64,000 nucleotides of DNA from Cannabis sativa (taxonomy: Eukaryota > Streptophyta > Magnoliopsida > Rosales > Cannabaceae), in the NCBI RefSeq assembly GCF_029168945.1, contig NC_083608.1:22958136-23022135 (forward strand), read 5' to 3'. Position 1 is the stretch's first letter, and each line of letters starts with the position of its first letter. Positions 21,104 through 33,481 of this stretch are shown piece after piece. Both the position numbers and the translations under genes were made by a program. The notes under the pieces are model-generated. The model did no database searches, was not told the origin of the DNA, and saw nothing but the letters and a program-made list of their open reading frames with translations.

Positions 21104-23974
21104 CTAAAATGCACATTGTCCCCAATGTGTGAAAATAAACCAGGGTGAGAGAAACTTACCTGAGCCTTTCTTTGGAACAACTTGGACTGGACTCACCCAT
21201 TTACTGTCTGAAATAGGATATGCTACCCCGGCATCTAACCACTTCAAGACTTCTTTTCTGACAACCTCCTTCATTGGTGGATTTAATCTACGTTGTGCAT
21301 CAATGGTTGGCTTCACTCCTTCCTCCATTAAGATTCTATGCATTACAGTTGAAGGACTGATTCCTTTAATATCTGCTAAAGTCCATCCAATGGCTTTTGT
21401 ATGCTTCCTTAGAACCCGTAATAGCTTGTCTGTCTCTACAGAAGATAGGGAAGAAGCCACAATAACAGGAAGTGTCTTATTTTCTCCCCAATATTCATAC
21501 CTGAGATGCTCTGGTAGGACTTTTAACTCTAGTTGAGGAGGCTTTTCAGTAGATGGGGTAGGCTTTGTTGGTATGACTCCTAACTCTTCATAATATTTTC
21601 TATTCAGCGGTCCATAAGAATCGAGCCACAAAGCATACTCATAAGCTTCCTTACCGTCTTGTTCCACCACCTCTTCTTGTACCAAAGTCAGATTAAGAGG
21701 GTCTTCAGCATGCGTCTTTGTCTCCACCAACTGGTCCACCACATCAATTGCAAAACAGTTGTCACTAGCCGTAGGATAGGTCATTGCTTTGAGCACATTA
21801 AATACAACTTCATCTCCTTGTACCCTTAGCTTTAACTCTCCTTTCTGAACATCAATTAGTGCTTTCCCTGTTGCCAAGAAAGGTCTCCCCAGGATGATAG
21901 GAACATTACTATCTTCTTCCATATCCGAAACAATGAAATCGAGTGGAAAGATGAACTTGTCCACCTTTACTAACACATCCTCAATGACTCCTCTAGGGTG
22001 AGCTAGCGATCGATCTGCCAATTGAAGAGTTACAGTAGTTGGCTTTGCTTCACCCAATTTTACCGCAATCTTTTAAACAACCGACAAAGGCATTAAGTTT
22101 ATACTGGCTCCCAAATCACATAGTGCATTTATTCCTTCAATTTTACCAATAGTACAAGGAATAGTGAAGCTCCTTGGATCTCTGAGTTTTGGAGGGAGTT
22201 TCTTCTGTAGAATAGCGCTACACTCTTCAGTTAGAGCCACTGTCTCATAGTCTTCCATCTTCCTCTTCTTTGACAAAATTTCCTTCATAAACTTCACATA
22301 ACTTGGCATCTGCTCTAGAGCTTCAGCAAAAGGAATGTTAATGTGAAGTCTTTTGAAGACTTCTAGAAACTTGGTGAACTGCTTGTCTAAGCTTGACTTT
22401 CTGAGCCTCTGAGGATAGGGTATTTTTACATGATGATCAATACTAATCGGTGGAGACTGTGGTGGTGGTGCTGGGCTGTCAGTAGCCTTCTCTGCTGTTG
22501 GTGTTGGTGTTTGCACTGGTTGAGCATTTATTTCTTCGTCTACCTCAACTGGTTGTGGTAACTCGGGCCCATCATACTTCTTACCGCTCCTCAGGGTAAT
22601 TGCCTTGCAATTTTCTTTGGGATTGACTTCAGTTGTGCTAGGCAAATTTCCTTGAGGGCGGGTTGCTACCTGAGTTGCTAGTTGGCCCATCTGAGTCTGC
22701 AGGTCTTTAATTGAAGATCTAGTTTCAGTCATAAATTGGAGCAGTAAATCTGTCTGCAAACTAGAACTTCCACCAGAGGCTTGTTGCTGATTAAACTGTT
22801 GGTTCTGATTTCTTTGTTGATAGAACCCACTATTTCTTCGGTTGTTACCCTGGTTGAACCCATAATTGTTGTTGTTGTTGTTCTGTGAAAAATTCCCAAT
22901 GGCTTTAGCTTCATCCATTGGCAAATCATCCACATCTGCTTGACACTCCGAAAAGTGATGACTTCCTCCACATAACTCACAAACAATTTGGGCTTGTTTA
23001 GCTTGCCCTGCAATTATTTTAGTCAATGCCTCAACCTGAGCTGTTAACTTTGTGATGGCATCAACTTCTAACACACCAGCTACCTTCTTAGATTGACTCC
23101 TTTCAGTTGGCCACTGCTGATTGTTTAGAGCCATCTCCTCCAATAGATCATACGCCTCATTAGCACTCTTTCTCATAAAAGCTCCGCCCGCTGCTGCATC
23201 TATTAAAGTTCTAGTATTACCAACCAGCCCGTTGTAAAAGTTGTGAACCAGCATCCACTTCTCTATACCATGATGAGGACACCTCCTGATCAGATCTTTA
23301 AACCTCTCCTAAGCCTCATGGAGAGATTCATTATCTTGTTGGCAGAAATTATTGATTTCTCCTCTCAGCTTTGCAGACTTGGCTGGAGGAAAGAACTTTG
23401 ACAAGAATTTTGTTGCCAGATCATTCCATGTGGCAATAGAATTAGGTGGCAAGGAATTCAACCAACTCTTGGCTCGTTCTCTGAGCGAGAATGGAAACAA
23501 TCTCAGTCGAATGGCATCATCGCTAACTCCATTAACCTTAAAAGTTTCACAAAGTTCCATGAAGTTAGAGAGATGCAGATTAGGATCTTCAGAAGGGAGG
23601 CCACCAAACTGAACTGAAGACTGCACCATTTGAAGAATGGCAGGCTTAATCTCGAAGTTGTTTGCATCCACTGCCGGTGGCCTGATACATGACTGCACTC
23701 CCGTCAGAGTAGGGAGAATGTAATCTCTCAAGCTACGGCCATTAGCTTGATCTTCCACGGCACCTCCATTATTACCGTTATTACCCCCATTGTTTCCAGC
23801 ATTATTGTTCACATTGGCAGCCATGATTTCTGATGTTTCAGCAGTTGCTGAAACTCTTTCTTGCCTCTTGTTCTTTCGATTCCTCCTGCAAGTTTTCTCG
23901 ATTTCAGGATCAACTGGTAATATGACTGTTTGTCCTTGACGGCGCATGCACTTAGGATTCCTGAAATAGATCAA
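21104..23974 (-). pseudogene. Element A gag-protease with truncated RT
   Basis: This reads as one continuous frame on the minus strand with two in-frame stops. The gag part has [35 protein letters not shown] and LIRRCPHHGIEKW, then a Cys/His motif CELCGGSHHFSEC, an Asn/Gln-rich stretch and LQTQMGQLATQVATRPQGNL. The protease has LCDLGASINLMP (active site DLGAS) and LQLADRSLAHPRGVIEDVL, then IILGRPFLAT. RT begins (AIGWTLADIKGIS, YPISDSKWVSPVQVVPKKG) and stops at about 21165, where the sequence jumps into post-pol DNA. The stops are a TAG at 23309, where relatives have Trp, and a TAA at 22073. More than 2.5 kb of pol is deleted relative to element B. Confidence 0.88.
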
Positions 23975-24070
23975 GAAATTATTGCAAGAAAAAGGTTAGA
24001 AAAATCAGCAAGAGAAAATATACCAAAGTAGAAGTTAGTATAATTTTATGTAATATTAATCTTTAACAAT

Positions 24071-24088
24071 TCCTCGGCAACGGCGCCA
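24071..24088 (-). other. Element A primer binding site (tRNA-Asp type)
   Basis: The minus strand reads TGGCGCCGTTGCCGAGGA, six bases inside the 5' LTR. It is complementary, with one mismatch, to the 3' end of plant tRNA-Asp, the primer used by Athila elements. Confidence 0.8.
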
Positions 24089-24094
24089 AAAACT

Positions 24095-25342
24095 TGTTGC
24101 TATAATTTTAAACACTACGCAAGTATACGCAATCAAGTAGTAAATCTCACACAGGTGAGGTCGATCCCACAGGGAATTGGATTAAGTACCACTAAATTAT
24201 ACTTATGATTCTATTCGGTAAATCGCAAGCAATTATGATTTAAAAACAGTAAAATATGAAAGAAATTCAGAAAACTTAATAACACAATTTAAAGTTGAGC
24301 AAGATGAGATAATAGGGAGGAGAATCCTGCTGTTGTTTACCCAAATCGTTAATGATTAATTACTATCCTATTCTTGGAGTGAATGACAGATTATGAAATA
24401 ACCTAGCTCCTTTCAGATCTTCTAGATTCTAAACCACATGTTATCTAATTAATTCCTTAATTAAACTAACATGAAATCAGCATTAAGTAATAATCTACTC
24501 GTCACATAAGTCATGCAAATACTTTCGTTTCACATAGAACATTGATTATCTTAATTTTAGCATTCTCAATTCTCACTTTTCAGATTTCGAATTGAGATCA
24601 TAGAGCATGCACAAGGTGATCAATCTTAAACATGAAATTAAGAACAAACTAAGATAATTTCACACACAAGAATTGAGGAATGGTAATTAAACATTAACTA
24701 GGCAAAACATTAAACAACAATCATCATCCTCCCTAAATGGGAAATTTAGTTCAGAAACAAATCCATAACCATTCCTATAGCAATATTCAACATAAAGAAA
24801 TTAAAGAGGAATAAAGAAAAGAACTGTTGGTGGATGAATTATGGATCTTCACTTCAATCTCTGTGCTCTTCCTGCCGCTCTCAGCTGTATTTTAGGGTTT
24901 CTGATCGCTCCCCTGGACTTCCAATCGCAGTTTTCTATTTATAACTGAAATTTAGGGTTCGATGGACGAAAATGCCCCTGGTCCGTACGGGATCTCGCCG
25001 CGGCTAAGCTTCCTCTCGCCGCGGCGAGATAATTGAAAATAAGGGGTCTCTCTGTATCTTTTAAATGGCCGCGGCGAGCCTCTTCATCGCCGCGCGATCG
25101 AAGCCTCCTAGATTTTCGAAATCTAGCCGCGGCCAGGTTGTGTTTAGCCGCGGCCAGATGTGCACAATTACTCAGAAATTGTGTTTTCTTCGGCTCAGCA
25201 CATCTTTTAACGAATTTCTGCACCCGAGACCTCTTTTATTCCAAAGAACCTGAAAACATAGAAAACAAGCGTAATTCCGTCCCAACACAGCTAAAAACGC
25301 ACATAAATTAGATCCAAAACATAGGCTAAAAATAGCCTAACA
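24095..25342 (-). repeat. Element A 5' LTR
   Basis: This is the intact 1248-bp copy of element A's LTR. It matches the other copy with a few substitutions and one local indel, which destroys the fourth CCGCGG of the 21-bp-spaced set (near 25090). The TATA box on the minus strand is at 24935-24943. Confidence 0.93.
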
Positions 25343-25347
25343 CATGG

Positions 25348-25711
25348 GTACGCCACTCTGGCTACTTTCTGGATTGATGACTGACCCTACAGACCAACAC
25401 GAGTGTTTTCAGCGTGCTTTGTCCTCACTTGCACGCTTCCTGGGAAAACTTTCCAGGAGGTCACCCATCTTGAAATTGCCCCAAGTCAAGCACGCTTAAC
25501 TGTGGAGTTCTTTCATGATGGACTACCCAAAAACAAGATGCACCTTGTTGATATAGGTAGTACCAATCAATCCATTTAAGCTCTCTTCAACTGTGTAGTC
25601 CCATACCTACACAGTCTCAGAATCATCCCACTTGACCTTTCCAGGCGATGTGGGATTGCACAGCTTACCCGGTATTTCCCCTTACGGATCACGGGACTGC
25701 TGACTGTCACA
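25348..25711 (-). mobile_element. Cassandra TRIM, part 2: remainder of 5' LTR
   Basis: This resumes the Cassandra LTR exactly where it broke off at 8014: the pre-insertion order ...TTATACATGG|GTACG... matches the uninterrupted copy near 7516-7526. It contains the second 5S-like segment (about 25447-25570). It ends TGACTGTCACA and is followed by TAGTG, the probable target duplication. Confidence 0.9.
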
Positions 25712-26700
25712 TAGTGGCTCCTAGTTAAGGTACTAGATAACTGGTTGCTGGTTTTGGCTGTGATTCATGTTCTATCTGAGTTATTTACTTGTTTTTATAT
25801 GTTCTGTTTAGGGAGTGATTCTACTTCCTCTGTTCTAATTTATTTTTTCTATTATTATTTAGTCCATTTGTGTCTTGTTTTTAGCTTTACTATTCTGCAT
25901 CAAGGGCTGGTCTTTGGTTTCTATCTGCTACTCTGAATGTTAGTTTTGTACTATTTTGCACAATGAAATGTTAGTTTTTCTTTTTCTTTTAATTATTTTA
26001 CTACTTTCTCCAGCAAAGTAATAAAGATATTTATTGTGGAGTCATATATCATGTACTTAAAATATTTGTTCATGTTTACTTGACTATTCTGTAATGGCCC
26101 ATGTCAGTCGCAACAAGAAATATTTATATTCTAAAAAATTTATTCATTCAGTTTGATTTTGGACTCCTGTTCAGATTGTTTGATTTTTTTTTTCTTGTTG
26201 ACTTTATGACACTAAAAAAAATTATATTCCAAAGATACATTTTTTTTTTAAAAAAATAGATTGTTCAGATTTTTTAATTTTTTCATTAAAAATTGTTTTC
26301 TAATTTTAATATTTGTTGTTAAATTTTAAATTTGATTTTAAAAATTCGTGATCTTTAATTATTAAAACCTAGGATATCAATTTTTTTAAGAGAAAACTAT
26401 CAGTTTGTGAAAAAAAAAAGTATCAACACTTTACACATTATTTTGCTTTCAATTTCATAAATTCACTATTACTGTGTTTAATATATTTACATTATTTTGC
26501 TTTAAATTTCATAAATTCTCTATTATTGTGTTTAATATATTTTACTAACATTTTTTACTTTAATTTTTAATTTTTTTTTTCAAATTACTATTATGTATTC
26601 TACAATTATCAACCTATATTATATATTATTATTTTAAAATTATATATAGAAAACACAAACATAAAATAAAATAATATATACGTGACTTTGGCACGTTACA
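25712..26700. other. AT-rich flank, no gene recognised
   Basis: The first ~280 bases are T-rich and could be the 3' untranslated continuation of the exon-like fragment at 7344-7447. The rest is AT-rich, with A and T runs and short repeats such as ACATTATTTTGCTTTMAATTT at about 26430 and 26490. No open frame or terminal structure is recognised. Confidence 0.4.
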
Positions 26701-27203
26701 TTTATATATATGTATATATATACACTAGCCGGCAACTACGTGCAAGGCACATTGTATGTTCTTTTTGTGTTTTTCTTTTGGAATTTTTTATTAATATTAA
26801 AAAATTATATAAGTTAAGTTTTGATTATAATTTTTAAATTATTACTATATGTAATTTATACTCACAGAAGAAAATTTAGCAATTTTTTTCGTTTTGCTTC
26901 TTTAATAGAGTACTATGAATTAAAGTTCTTTGTACATTTCAATCTTCATTTTCTATTGATCAACTTAAGTTCTTAGTATCCAACACTTTCTAGATTGTAC
27001 TACTGCTTCCCCTAACAAGGTATACAATACAATCCTCCAAATAATAATAAAAAAACAAAAAACAAAAAACAAAAAACTTACACTTGAATTAAACAATCTA
27101 CTAGAAGTCTTGTCTTTTGACATGTATGTGAGGCTATGAGTTTGTGAAGTCTATTTGTCGTGCTTTTGTTGATCGTGTGATTGGTTACTTTCTTGTTTGA
27201 GTT

Positions 27204-28526
27204 ATGGCATCAAGCATCCGTAATATGGAAGAGTTGGGACAACAATGGGCGGGTTTACATGTAGAAGATGAGGATGAGATGGGACTTTTGTTCGATAATT
27301 CGGAAAACAATTGTTGATGACTTTGACGGCAGATGGTATCTTGTGGGAAAACTATTGTCTGATCGTCCGACAGACTTTGATTCGCTAAGGAATGTTTTGG
27401 CATTGCTATGGCGTCCAGGGAGAGGAATGTACGTCAAGGAGTTGGAAACAAATCGATATTTATTTCAATTCTTTCATGAGGTTGACATTAGTAGAGTTCT
27501 TGAAGGTACTCCTTGGACTTTTAACAGGAACCCCCTGGTTGTTGAAAGACTAAAGGAAGGGAAAAATCCTAGAAACAAGCCATTGAATACTATGGAAATA
27601 TGGGTCCAAGTATACAATCTTGAAGTGGGATATCGATCCGATCGTGTCTTACAAGGCGTGGGAGTGTATATTGGAACGTATGTTTCCTCATGTCCGAAAA
27701 ATTTTGCGGGTATCTGGAGAGACTACTTTAGAGTTCGTGTCTTGATCAATGTGGAGAAACCTCTCAAGCGGAGAATGCGAATTTACAAGAACAAGGTGGA
27801 GTGGTTCTGGGCTAATTTTAAATATGAGAGGGTGCTTACTTTTTGCTTCATTTGTGGTATAATTGGCCATTCCGAAAGATTTTGCCACAGATTGTTTGAG
27901 GAGTCCTTGGAAACTATTGCAAAACCATACGGTCTATTCATGGAAGCGCCTGATAGACGACAATCACGACAGATCGGAGCTCGTTGGCTAAGAGACAATA
28001 TGGGACAACCTTTGGAGGCTGGCGCCGACCAATACTCACTGGGAAATCAGAGTACGGGGTGGTTGATTCTGACCGTGATTTTAGAGATGTAATAATGGCA
28101 GATGGCGTGGCTAATGGAGAGAAATCTGGGATGTTAAGGGAGGTTGGATTGCAATCGGTTGGGGGCAAAAATCATGGAAAAAATCAGGGTATACTAGCTG
28201 TTGATTTAGAGGAGGGAAAGAATGAAGATATTCAACAAGATGGTCTTCTTATTGCTGATTTGAAGAGGAGGCGCGTAAATGAGGGGAGGGGATTGGAGTA
28301 TTTAAATGGTGAAGATGGGGGCCCAATTCGAGTTAGTGAAGAAGGGTTCAGAGGCCCACTTCTAAGTGGGGGTGGAAGGAAAAATGATATTCTTGTAAAA
28401 GAGGGTAGTGGGAAAGGAATTGACCAAATGGATAATAATGGGCCGGTTGTGGAGGTTTTGGAGGAAAGTTCAAATACCAACAATGGCATTTTTCCAAAAA
28501 TGATTTTTTGGCGGGTACTCAAATAG
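27204..28526 (+). pseudogene. LINE ORF1 (DUF4283-type, CCHC), frameshifted
   Basis: ORF1 encodes an RNA-binding chaperone-like protein. It starts MASSIRNMEELGQQ, matching the intact relative's MASSSNAVGDL. The first frame is lost after about 35 codons. The next frame carries the DUF4283-like region (DDFDGRWYLVGKLLSD, ALLWRPGRGMYVKELETN, GTPWTFNRNPLVVERL, WRDYFRVRVLINVEKPLKRR) and a CCHC knuckle CFICGIIGHSERFC. A second frameshift near 28000-28080 precedes a Gly/Glu-rich tail. Confidence 0.82.
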
Positions 28527-28542
28527 GGGCCCGCCTACCATT

Positions 28543-31500
28543 ATGAGTTTACTAAGCTGGAATTGTCGAGGGCTTGGGAACCCGAGGGCTATTCAATTCC
28601 TTAAGGAAATCGTTTTCCAAAAGAAACCCAATGTGATTTTTTTATGTGAAACTATTTGCAAAAATGACAAGATTAATTATGTTAAAAGGTTGTTGGGCTT
28701 TGAAGGGAGTTATGTTGTTGAAGCTAGGGGTCATAGTGGTGGCTTAGCCATGCTATGGAAGAAAGAAGAAGAAGGTTAGCTCCTTGGTTTCAGCCAAAAC
28801 CACATCAACTTGGAGGTTCGATTAGAGGGTTGCCTGTTGTTTCGTGCGACTCGGTTTTATGGAGAGCCCCAGAGAAGTCTAAGAGGCAATACTTGGCGAT
28901 TAATTCACCAACTTTCAGGTCAGTACTCTTTGCCGCGGTGTTTGTTTGGTGATATGAATAACACTTTGAGTCATAGTGATAAGAGAGGTGGTAGATCCTA
29001 CCCAAATTGGCTTCTAAATGGGTTCCAAGATGTGGTCTCTGAATGCCATCTTATTGACATGGAGCTAAGGGGTTATCCATTTACTTGGGAAAAAGGGAAG
29101 GGTACTAGTCAATGGGTTGAAGTTAGACTTGATAGGGCATTAGTTAACCATGATTGGCAAATGTTATTTCCCTCAGCCTCTCTTGAAAATATCGAAGTAA
29201 CGGTGTCCAACCATTACCCAATTTGGGTTAACCATGCCGTGTCGAAACCCATCGTTTTCAAGAAGAAGTTTCGGTATGAAAATGCGTGGTCCTGGGAGCC
29301 TATGTGTAGACAAATTGTTCAAGCCAATTGGGATAGTATTCCCAATAGTACTCTAAATGTGAAGCTTCACTCGTGCAGTACGGCATTGGCCGAATGGAGC
29401 AGTGATATCACTGGTACTTTTAATAAAAAAAAATAAAGACTTGCTACAAGATTCTGAAAAATCTGAAAGGTAGGAGTGATCAATTGGCTGTCTCGAAATA
29501 CAAGGAGACTCAATCTCAGCTTTGTGAGGCTTTAACATAGAAAGAGATCTTTTGGAGACAACGGTCTAAGCAATTGTGGTTACAAGCCGGAGATCAAAAT
29601 ACCAAGTATTTTCATGCTTGTGCTAGTAATCAGCGGCAGAATAATCAGATTGTTAAACTTAAGAATAGCGATGGTGTGTGGGTTGATTGGGATAGTGGTC
29701 TTCGGGAGGTTATGGTAAAGCACTTTACTAATCTTTTCACTGCTTCGAGATCGAATGGGCATCGGGTTATTGACTGTATCCCGGTCAAAGTTAATGCTGA
29801 TCAAAATCAAGATTTACTTATTCAAGTTGAGGATATTGAGGTTCGAAAGGCTCTTTTTCAGATGCACCCCGACAAGTCACCCGGTCCAGACGGTTTTAAT
29901 CCCGGTTTTTATCAAAAACATTGTGGGAAAGGATATAGTCGACATGATCCAACGATTCTTTGCTTTTGGTGAGTTCCCTGAGTATTTAGCCGAGACCAAC
30001 ATACTGCTTATACCAAAAAAATCTCAACCAGTAAGTATGAATGACTTACGTCCGATTGCTTTATGTAATGTTATCTACAAGATTGTTTCTAAAGTGTTGG
30101 CGAATAGACTCAAAGGGGTTCTTTCAAATGTTATTTCAGAGACCCAAAGTGCTTTTTTACCGGGGCGTCTAATCACGGATAACATATTGGTTTCGTATGA
30201 GATAATGCATTATCTTAAACGGAAGCAAAAAGGAAAAAAGGGCTTCATGGCTATTAAATTGTATATGAGCAAAGCGTATGACAGAGTGGAATGGGGCTTT
30301 TTAGAAGTTGTGTTGAGAAAGTTGGGGTTCCAGGAGCAGGTGATTCGGTTGATTATGAAATGTGTTGGCACAGTTAGTTATAACTTTGTGGCAGGGGGCT
30401 AGAAGTTGGGCCGATTGTTCCTAGTAGAGGATTAAGACAAGGTGATCCTCTATCACCTTATCTTTTTATTCTTTGCACTGAAGGATTTTCTGCTCTGTTA
30501 AGAGACTTTGGGAAGAGAGGTAGGCTTCATGGTTGTAAGGTTGCGAGAGGGGCTCCTATGGTTTCCCACATGCTTTTCGCGGATGATAGTTATATCTATT
30601 GTCAGGCTTCAGAGGAAGGCATTTTGAGTATGATGGAATTGTTGGATTGTTTCCAAATTGCTTCGGGTCAACAAGTGAATCTTCAGAAGTCTTCTTTGTT
30701 CTTCAGTCTGAATACATCTCTTGAAGATAGAAACAGAATTTCCACCATTATGGGGATTAATGAGGCTGGAGAAAATAGCTTTTATCTGGGTCTTCCTAAT
30801 ACTTTGGGGCAGAATAAGACTGCTTTGCTTGGGTTCTTGAAGGACAAGATGAGGAAGAAAATTCAGAGTTGGGAAGGGAGATTTTTATCTAAGGCGGGTA
30901 AAGAATTACTTATCAAAACCGTGGCACAATCTCTCCTGAGTTATGCCATGAATGTCTTCTTATTACCAATTGAAACTTGTCAAGAGATGGAGCAATTGAT
31001 GTACAAGTTTTGGTGGCAAGCCTCCACCAAAAACAACAAAGGGATTCACTGGAAGAGTTGGGATAGATTAACTGAGCATAAGTCCAAAGGAGGAATGGGT
31101 TTTCGTAACCTTCGTGATTTTAATATCAGTTTATTGAGTAAACAAGGGTGGCGTCTCTTGTGTCAGCCACATTCTTTGGTGGGAAGAATTTTCAAAGCCA
31201 GATACTACAAGAATGGTGACTTCCTCTCGGCAGAACTAGGAGCCAACCCAAGTTTTGTCTGGCGTAGTATTCTTGAAGCTCAGGATGTGGTTCGTGAAGG
31301 GGTTAGATGTCGAATTGGTAATGGGTCTTCAGTGAGTGTTCTTCTTGATTCTTGGCTGCCGGATGTTGATAATCCAAAAGTAACCTCTACTCACCCGGCC
31401 TTGTTAAGCCAATGTGTTAATTCGTTGATGATTACTGGGGAGTATGCTTGGGATGTAGACTTGGTGCTTGATCTGTTCAATAACCGGGATGCTAATTTAA

Positions 31501-32613
31501 TACTTAGCATTCCCTTATCTTCAAGTCGGGTAAATGACACTTGGTATTGGTGTTTGGAAAAAACTGGGCATTTCACAGTTAAATCAGCGTACAAGTTTCT
31601 TCAAATGCGTAAAGAGACAGGTTCCCAACCGAACAGCTCTCTAGTTTGGAATGGTATTTGGAAACTACGTGTTCCCCCCAAGGTCAAAGATCTTTTATGG
31701 CGTGCGGCTTCAGAATGTCTTCCTACAAAAACAAGACTGCAATCTAGACATGTGCAAGTCGACAATCTCTGTCCTAGGTGTGTTGTAGCACCTGAATCTC
31801 CTTTTCATTGCTTGGTGGATTGTTTGTTTGCTCAAAGCTATTGGGAGCATGCAAGTATTGATAAGAATGTTCAAGGTGTTGTTTCTTTTGCTGGATGGTT
31901 GGAAAAAAATGTTCAACCGAGTGGATGAGGCTACTAGAATTAGCATTGCCGTGACTTGTTGGGCCTTATGGAAAACTAGAAATGATTTGGTTTGGTCTGA
32001 TAAGATTTCTACAACAGCTAATGTATCTCTTCTAGCCCAAACTACTCTTGTAAATTGGTCTCAAGCACAGGACAAGTCTTTAGTTCTTACTGCCGGTTTT
32101 TTAACTGAAGCAGCTGGCTTAGATAAATGGCAAAAGCTGACTGCTCCCAGCCTTAAAATCAACACAGATGCTGCAATATTTGACAGCGGTGGTTCGTACA
32201 GTTTCGTGTGTGTGGCAAGAGGTGCAGCAGGGGAGTTGTTGGAGGCTTTAACATGCTGTCGTGCAGGGATAGTGCAACCTGAATTGGCAGAGGCCATGGG
32301 TGTTCGAGAGGCCCTCAATTGGATAAAAAAGAAAGGTTGGATTGGAACAATTGTTGAAACCGATTGTCTAACCGTTGTTCAAGCAATTCAGAGTAATCTT
32401 CCTTTACTTTCTTATTTTGGGAGTATTATTTCGAATTGTAAAGAGTTATTAAAACAATTGTGTGGTGTTTCTGTTAATTTTATTAAACGGTCTGCTAATA
32501 GTGTTGCTCACTCGTTTGCTCGAGCTTCCTATTTTATTGCTGATCGTACTCTTTCAAGCAACGATGTTTCTACTGAGTTGCTTCATGTAATCATGAATGA
32601 TTGCAATCAATAA
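28543..32613 (+). pseudogene. LINE ORF2 (endonuclease, RT, RNase H), multiply frameshifted
   Basis: The ORF2 pieces lie in order in different frames. They are an endonuclease start (MSLLSWNCRGLGNPR, with the acidic CET), CLFGDMNNT, a RLDRALV-type segment, and a SNHYPI segment where the intact copy has SDHCPL. RT follows with MHPDKSPGPDGF, LIPKKSQPVSMNDLRPIALC, SAFLPGRLITDN and the catalytic MLFADDSYIYC. Then come a zf-RVT domain (WKLRVPPKVKDLLWR...CPRC) and an RVT_3-type RNase H (KINTDAAIF, ELAEAMGVREAL, VETDCLTVVQAI). Breaks lie near 28780, 29437-29570, 29920, 30400 and 31900. The end matches the relative's NVSAEF/NDVSTELL tail. Confidence 0.88.
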
Positions 32614-32641
32614 AGTTGATGACTTTTCTTCAAAAAAAAAA

Positions 32642-33217
32642 CAATTAATTAAAAATACTTTTGATTTATTTAGTATTTTCTTGATAAATAAATTATATAA
32701 GTTGGTAGTGTTGTCATTTATTTGACCATATATTCCACTAAATGGATGCATATCAATTGTGGATTTATTTTTTCTATTTAAAACATTTGATATAATAATA
32801 AAAATATTATAAGTTTTATTGTATTAATTATTTACATAAAATATTATATTACATACGAGTAAGTTTTAAGTTCTATTTTTTTTAAATAAGATGGTTAATT
32901 ATTTTAAAATTTTTACATAAGGTTGTTATTCTAATTTAAAATATTAGTTATATGTAATTTATAATTTAAGATTAACAACTTCATCTTCTTTTGCTTCTTC
33001 AATATAATATACATTAAAATTCTTGTATCTTTGAGTATTCATCTCCACTTGATTAGCATAATTTGTAGTATCTAACACTTAGTTGTTAATTCATTAGAAA
33101 CACTTTCAATATATTTAGTATTTTTTAAAAAAAAAATAAATTATAAAAATTGATATTAGTCTTCAATTATTAATTATTGTAGTATGTAATAAATAAATAA
33201 ATATGTATATATTGAAA
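32642..33217. other. AT-rich, similar to a segment left of the LINE
   Basis: About 140 bases from 32950 (TATGTAATTTATA, then TTTTGCTTCTTCAAT, then GTATCTAACACT) resemble the segment from about 26857 (TATGTAATTTATA, then TTTTGCTTCTTTAAT, then GTATCCAACACT). They appear to be two diverged copies of one repeat. No gene is seen. Confidence 0.4.
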
Positions 33218-33481
33218 TCACACCTCTTCAGAATATTCTATTATTTTTATCGCATAACAACCCAAAACTTGTTCTGCTTTGTGACCAAACATAATAACAA
33301 ATACTCTTCCAGTGTCATCTTTTATTTCAGCATGATACTTTTGCAATATGTTTGGTTTTATCTATTTATAAAAGAATAGATACTTATCTCGTAGTGTAGC
33401 TGTTGATATCCACACAAACATTTAAATCTTTCGTTGTATTTTTTTAACTCCTTTGTTACATCCAGGACATGACATATTGTA
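33218..33481 (-). pseudogene. Replication protein A (RPA70 C-terminal)-like fragment
   Basis: In one minus-strand frame (88 codons, two internal stops) I read CPGCNKGVKK near the start and later AEIKDDTGRVFVIMFGHKAE, then VLGCYAIKIIEYSEEV. A CxCG (KCLCGYQQ) appears in a neighbouring frame between them. This resembles the zinc-ribbon/OB-fold C-terminal domain of RPA large subunits, which in plants also occurs in Helitron-borne RPA genes. The stops and the frame slip mean it is dead. Whether it is a host RPA fragment or Helitron cargo cannot be told from the sequence. Confidence 0.5.

Larger units (their letters stand above)
8015..25342 (-). mobile_element. Ty3 element A (Athila/Tat-like), internally deleted, interrupted by element B
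   Basis: This element is bounded by LTRs of 1249 bp (8015-9262 plus base 19903) and 1248 bp (24095-25342), with perfect 5-bp target duplications CATGG at 8010-8014 and 25343-25347 inside the Cassandra LTR. It runs on the minus strand: the PBS (24071-24088) lies inside the right LTR, and the G-rich polypurine tract TTTGGGGGAGTT abuts the left LTR. Without element B it is about 6.7 kb. Gag and protease remain, but most of RT and all of RNase H and integrase are gone, so it can move only with outside help. By eye the LTRs differ at only a handful of sites, so the insertion is fairly recent. Confidence 0.9.
27204..32641 (+). mobile_element. L1-type LINE, decayed
   Basis: This non-LTR retrotransposon has two ORFs, an ORF2 endonuclease-RT-zf-RVT-RNase H order, and an A-run (32632-32641) after AATAAAG at its 3' end. 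All ORFs carry frameshifts or stops, so it is dead. The left limit is set at the ORF1 ATG; any 5' untranslated region extends to about 27100 but I could not place it, and I could not find a clear target duplication. It is related to the LINE at 36-41 kb, with the same start context ATTATGAGT for ORF2. Confidence 0.85.
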
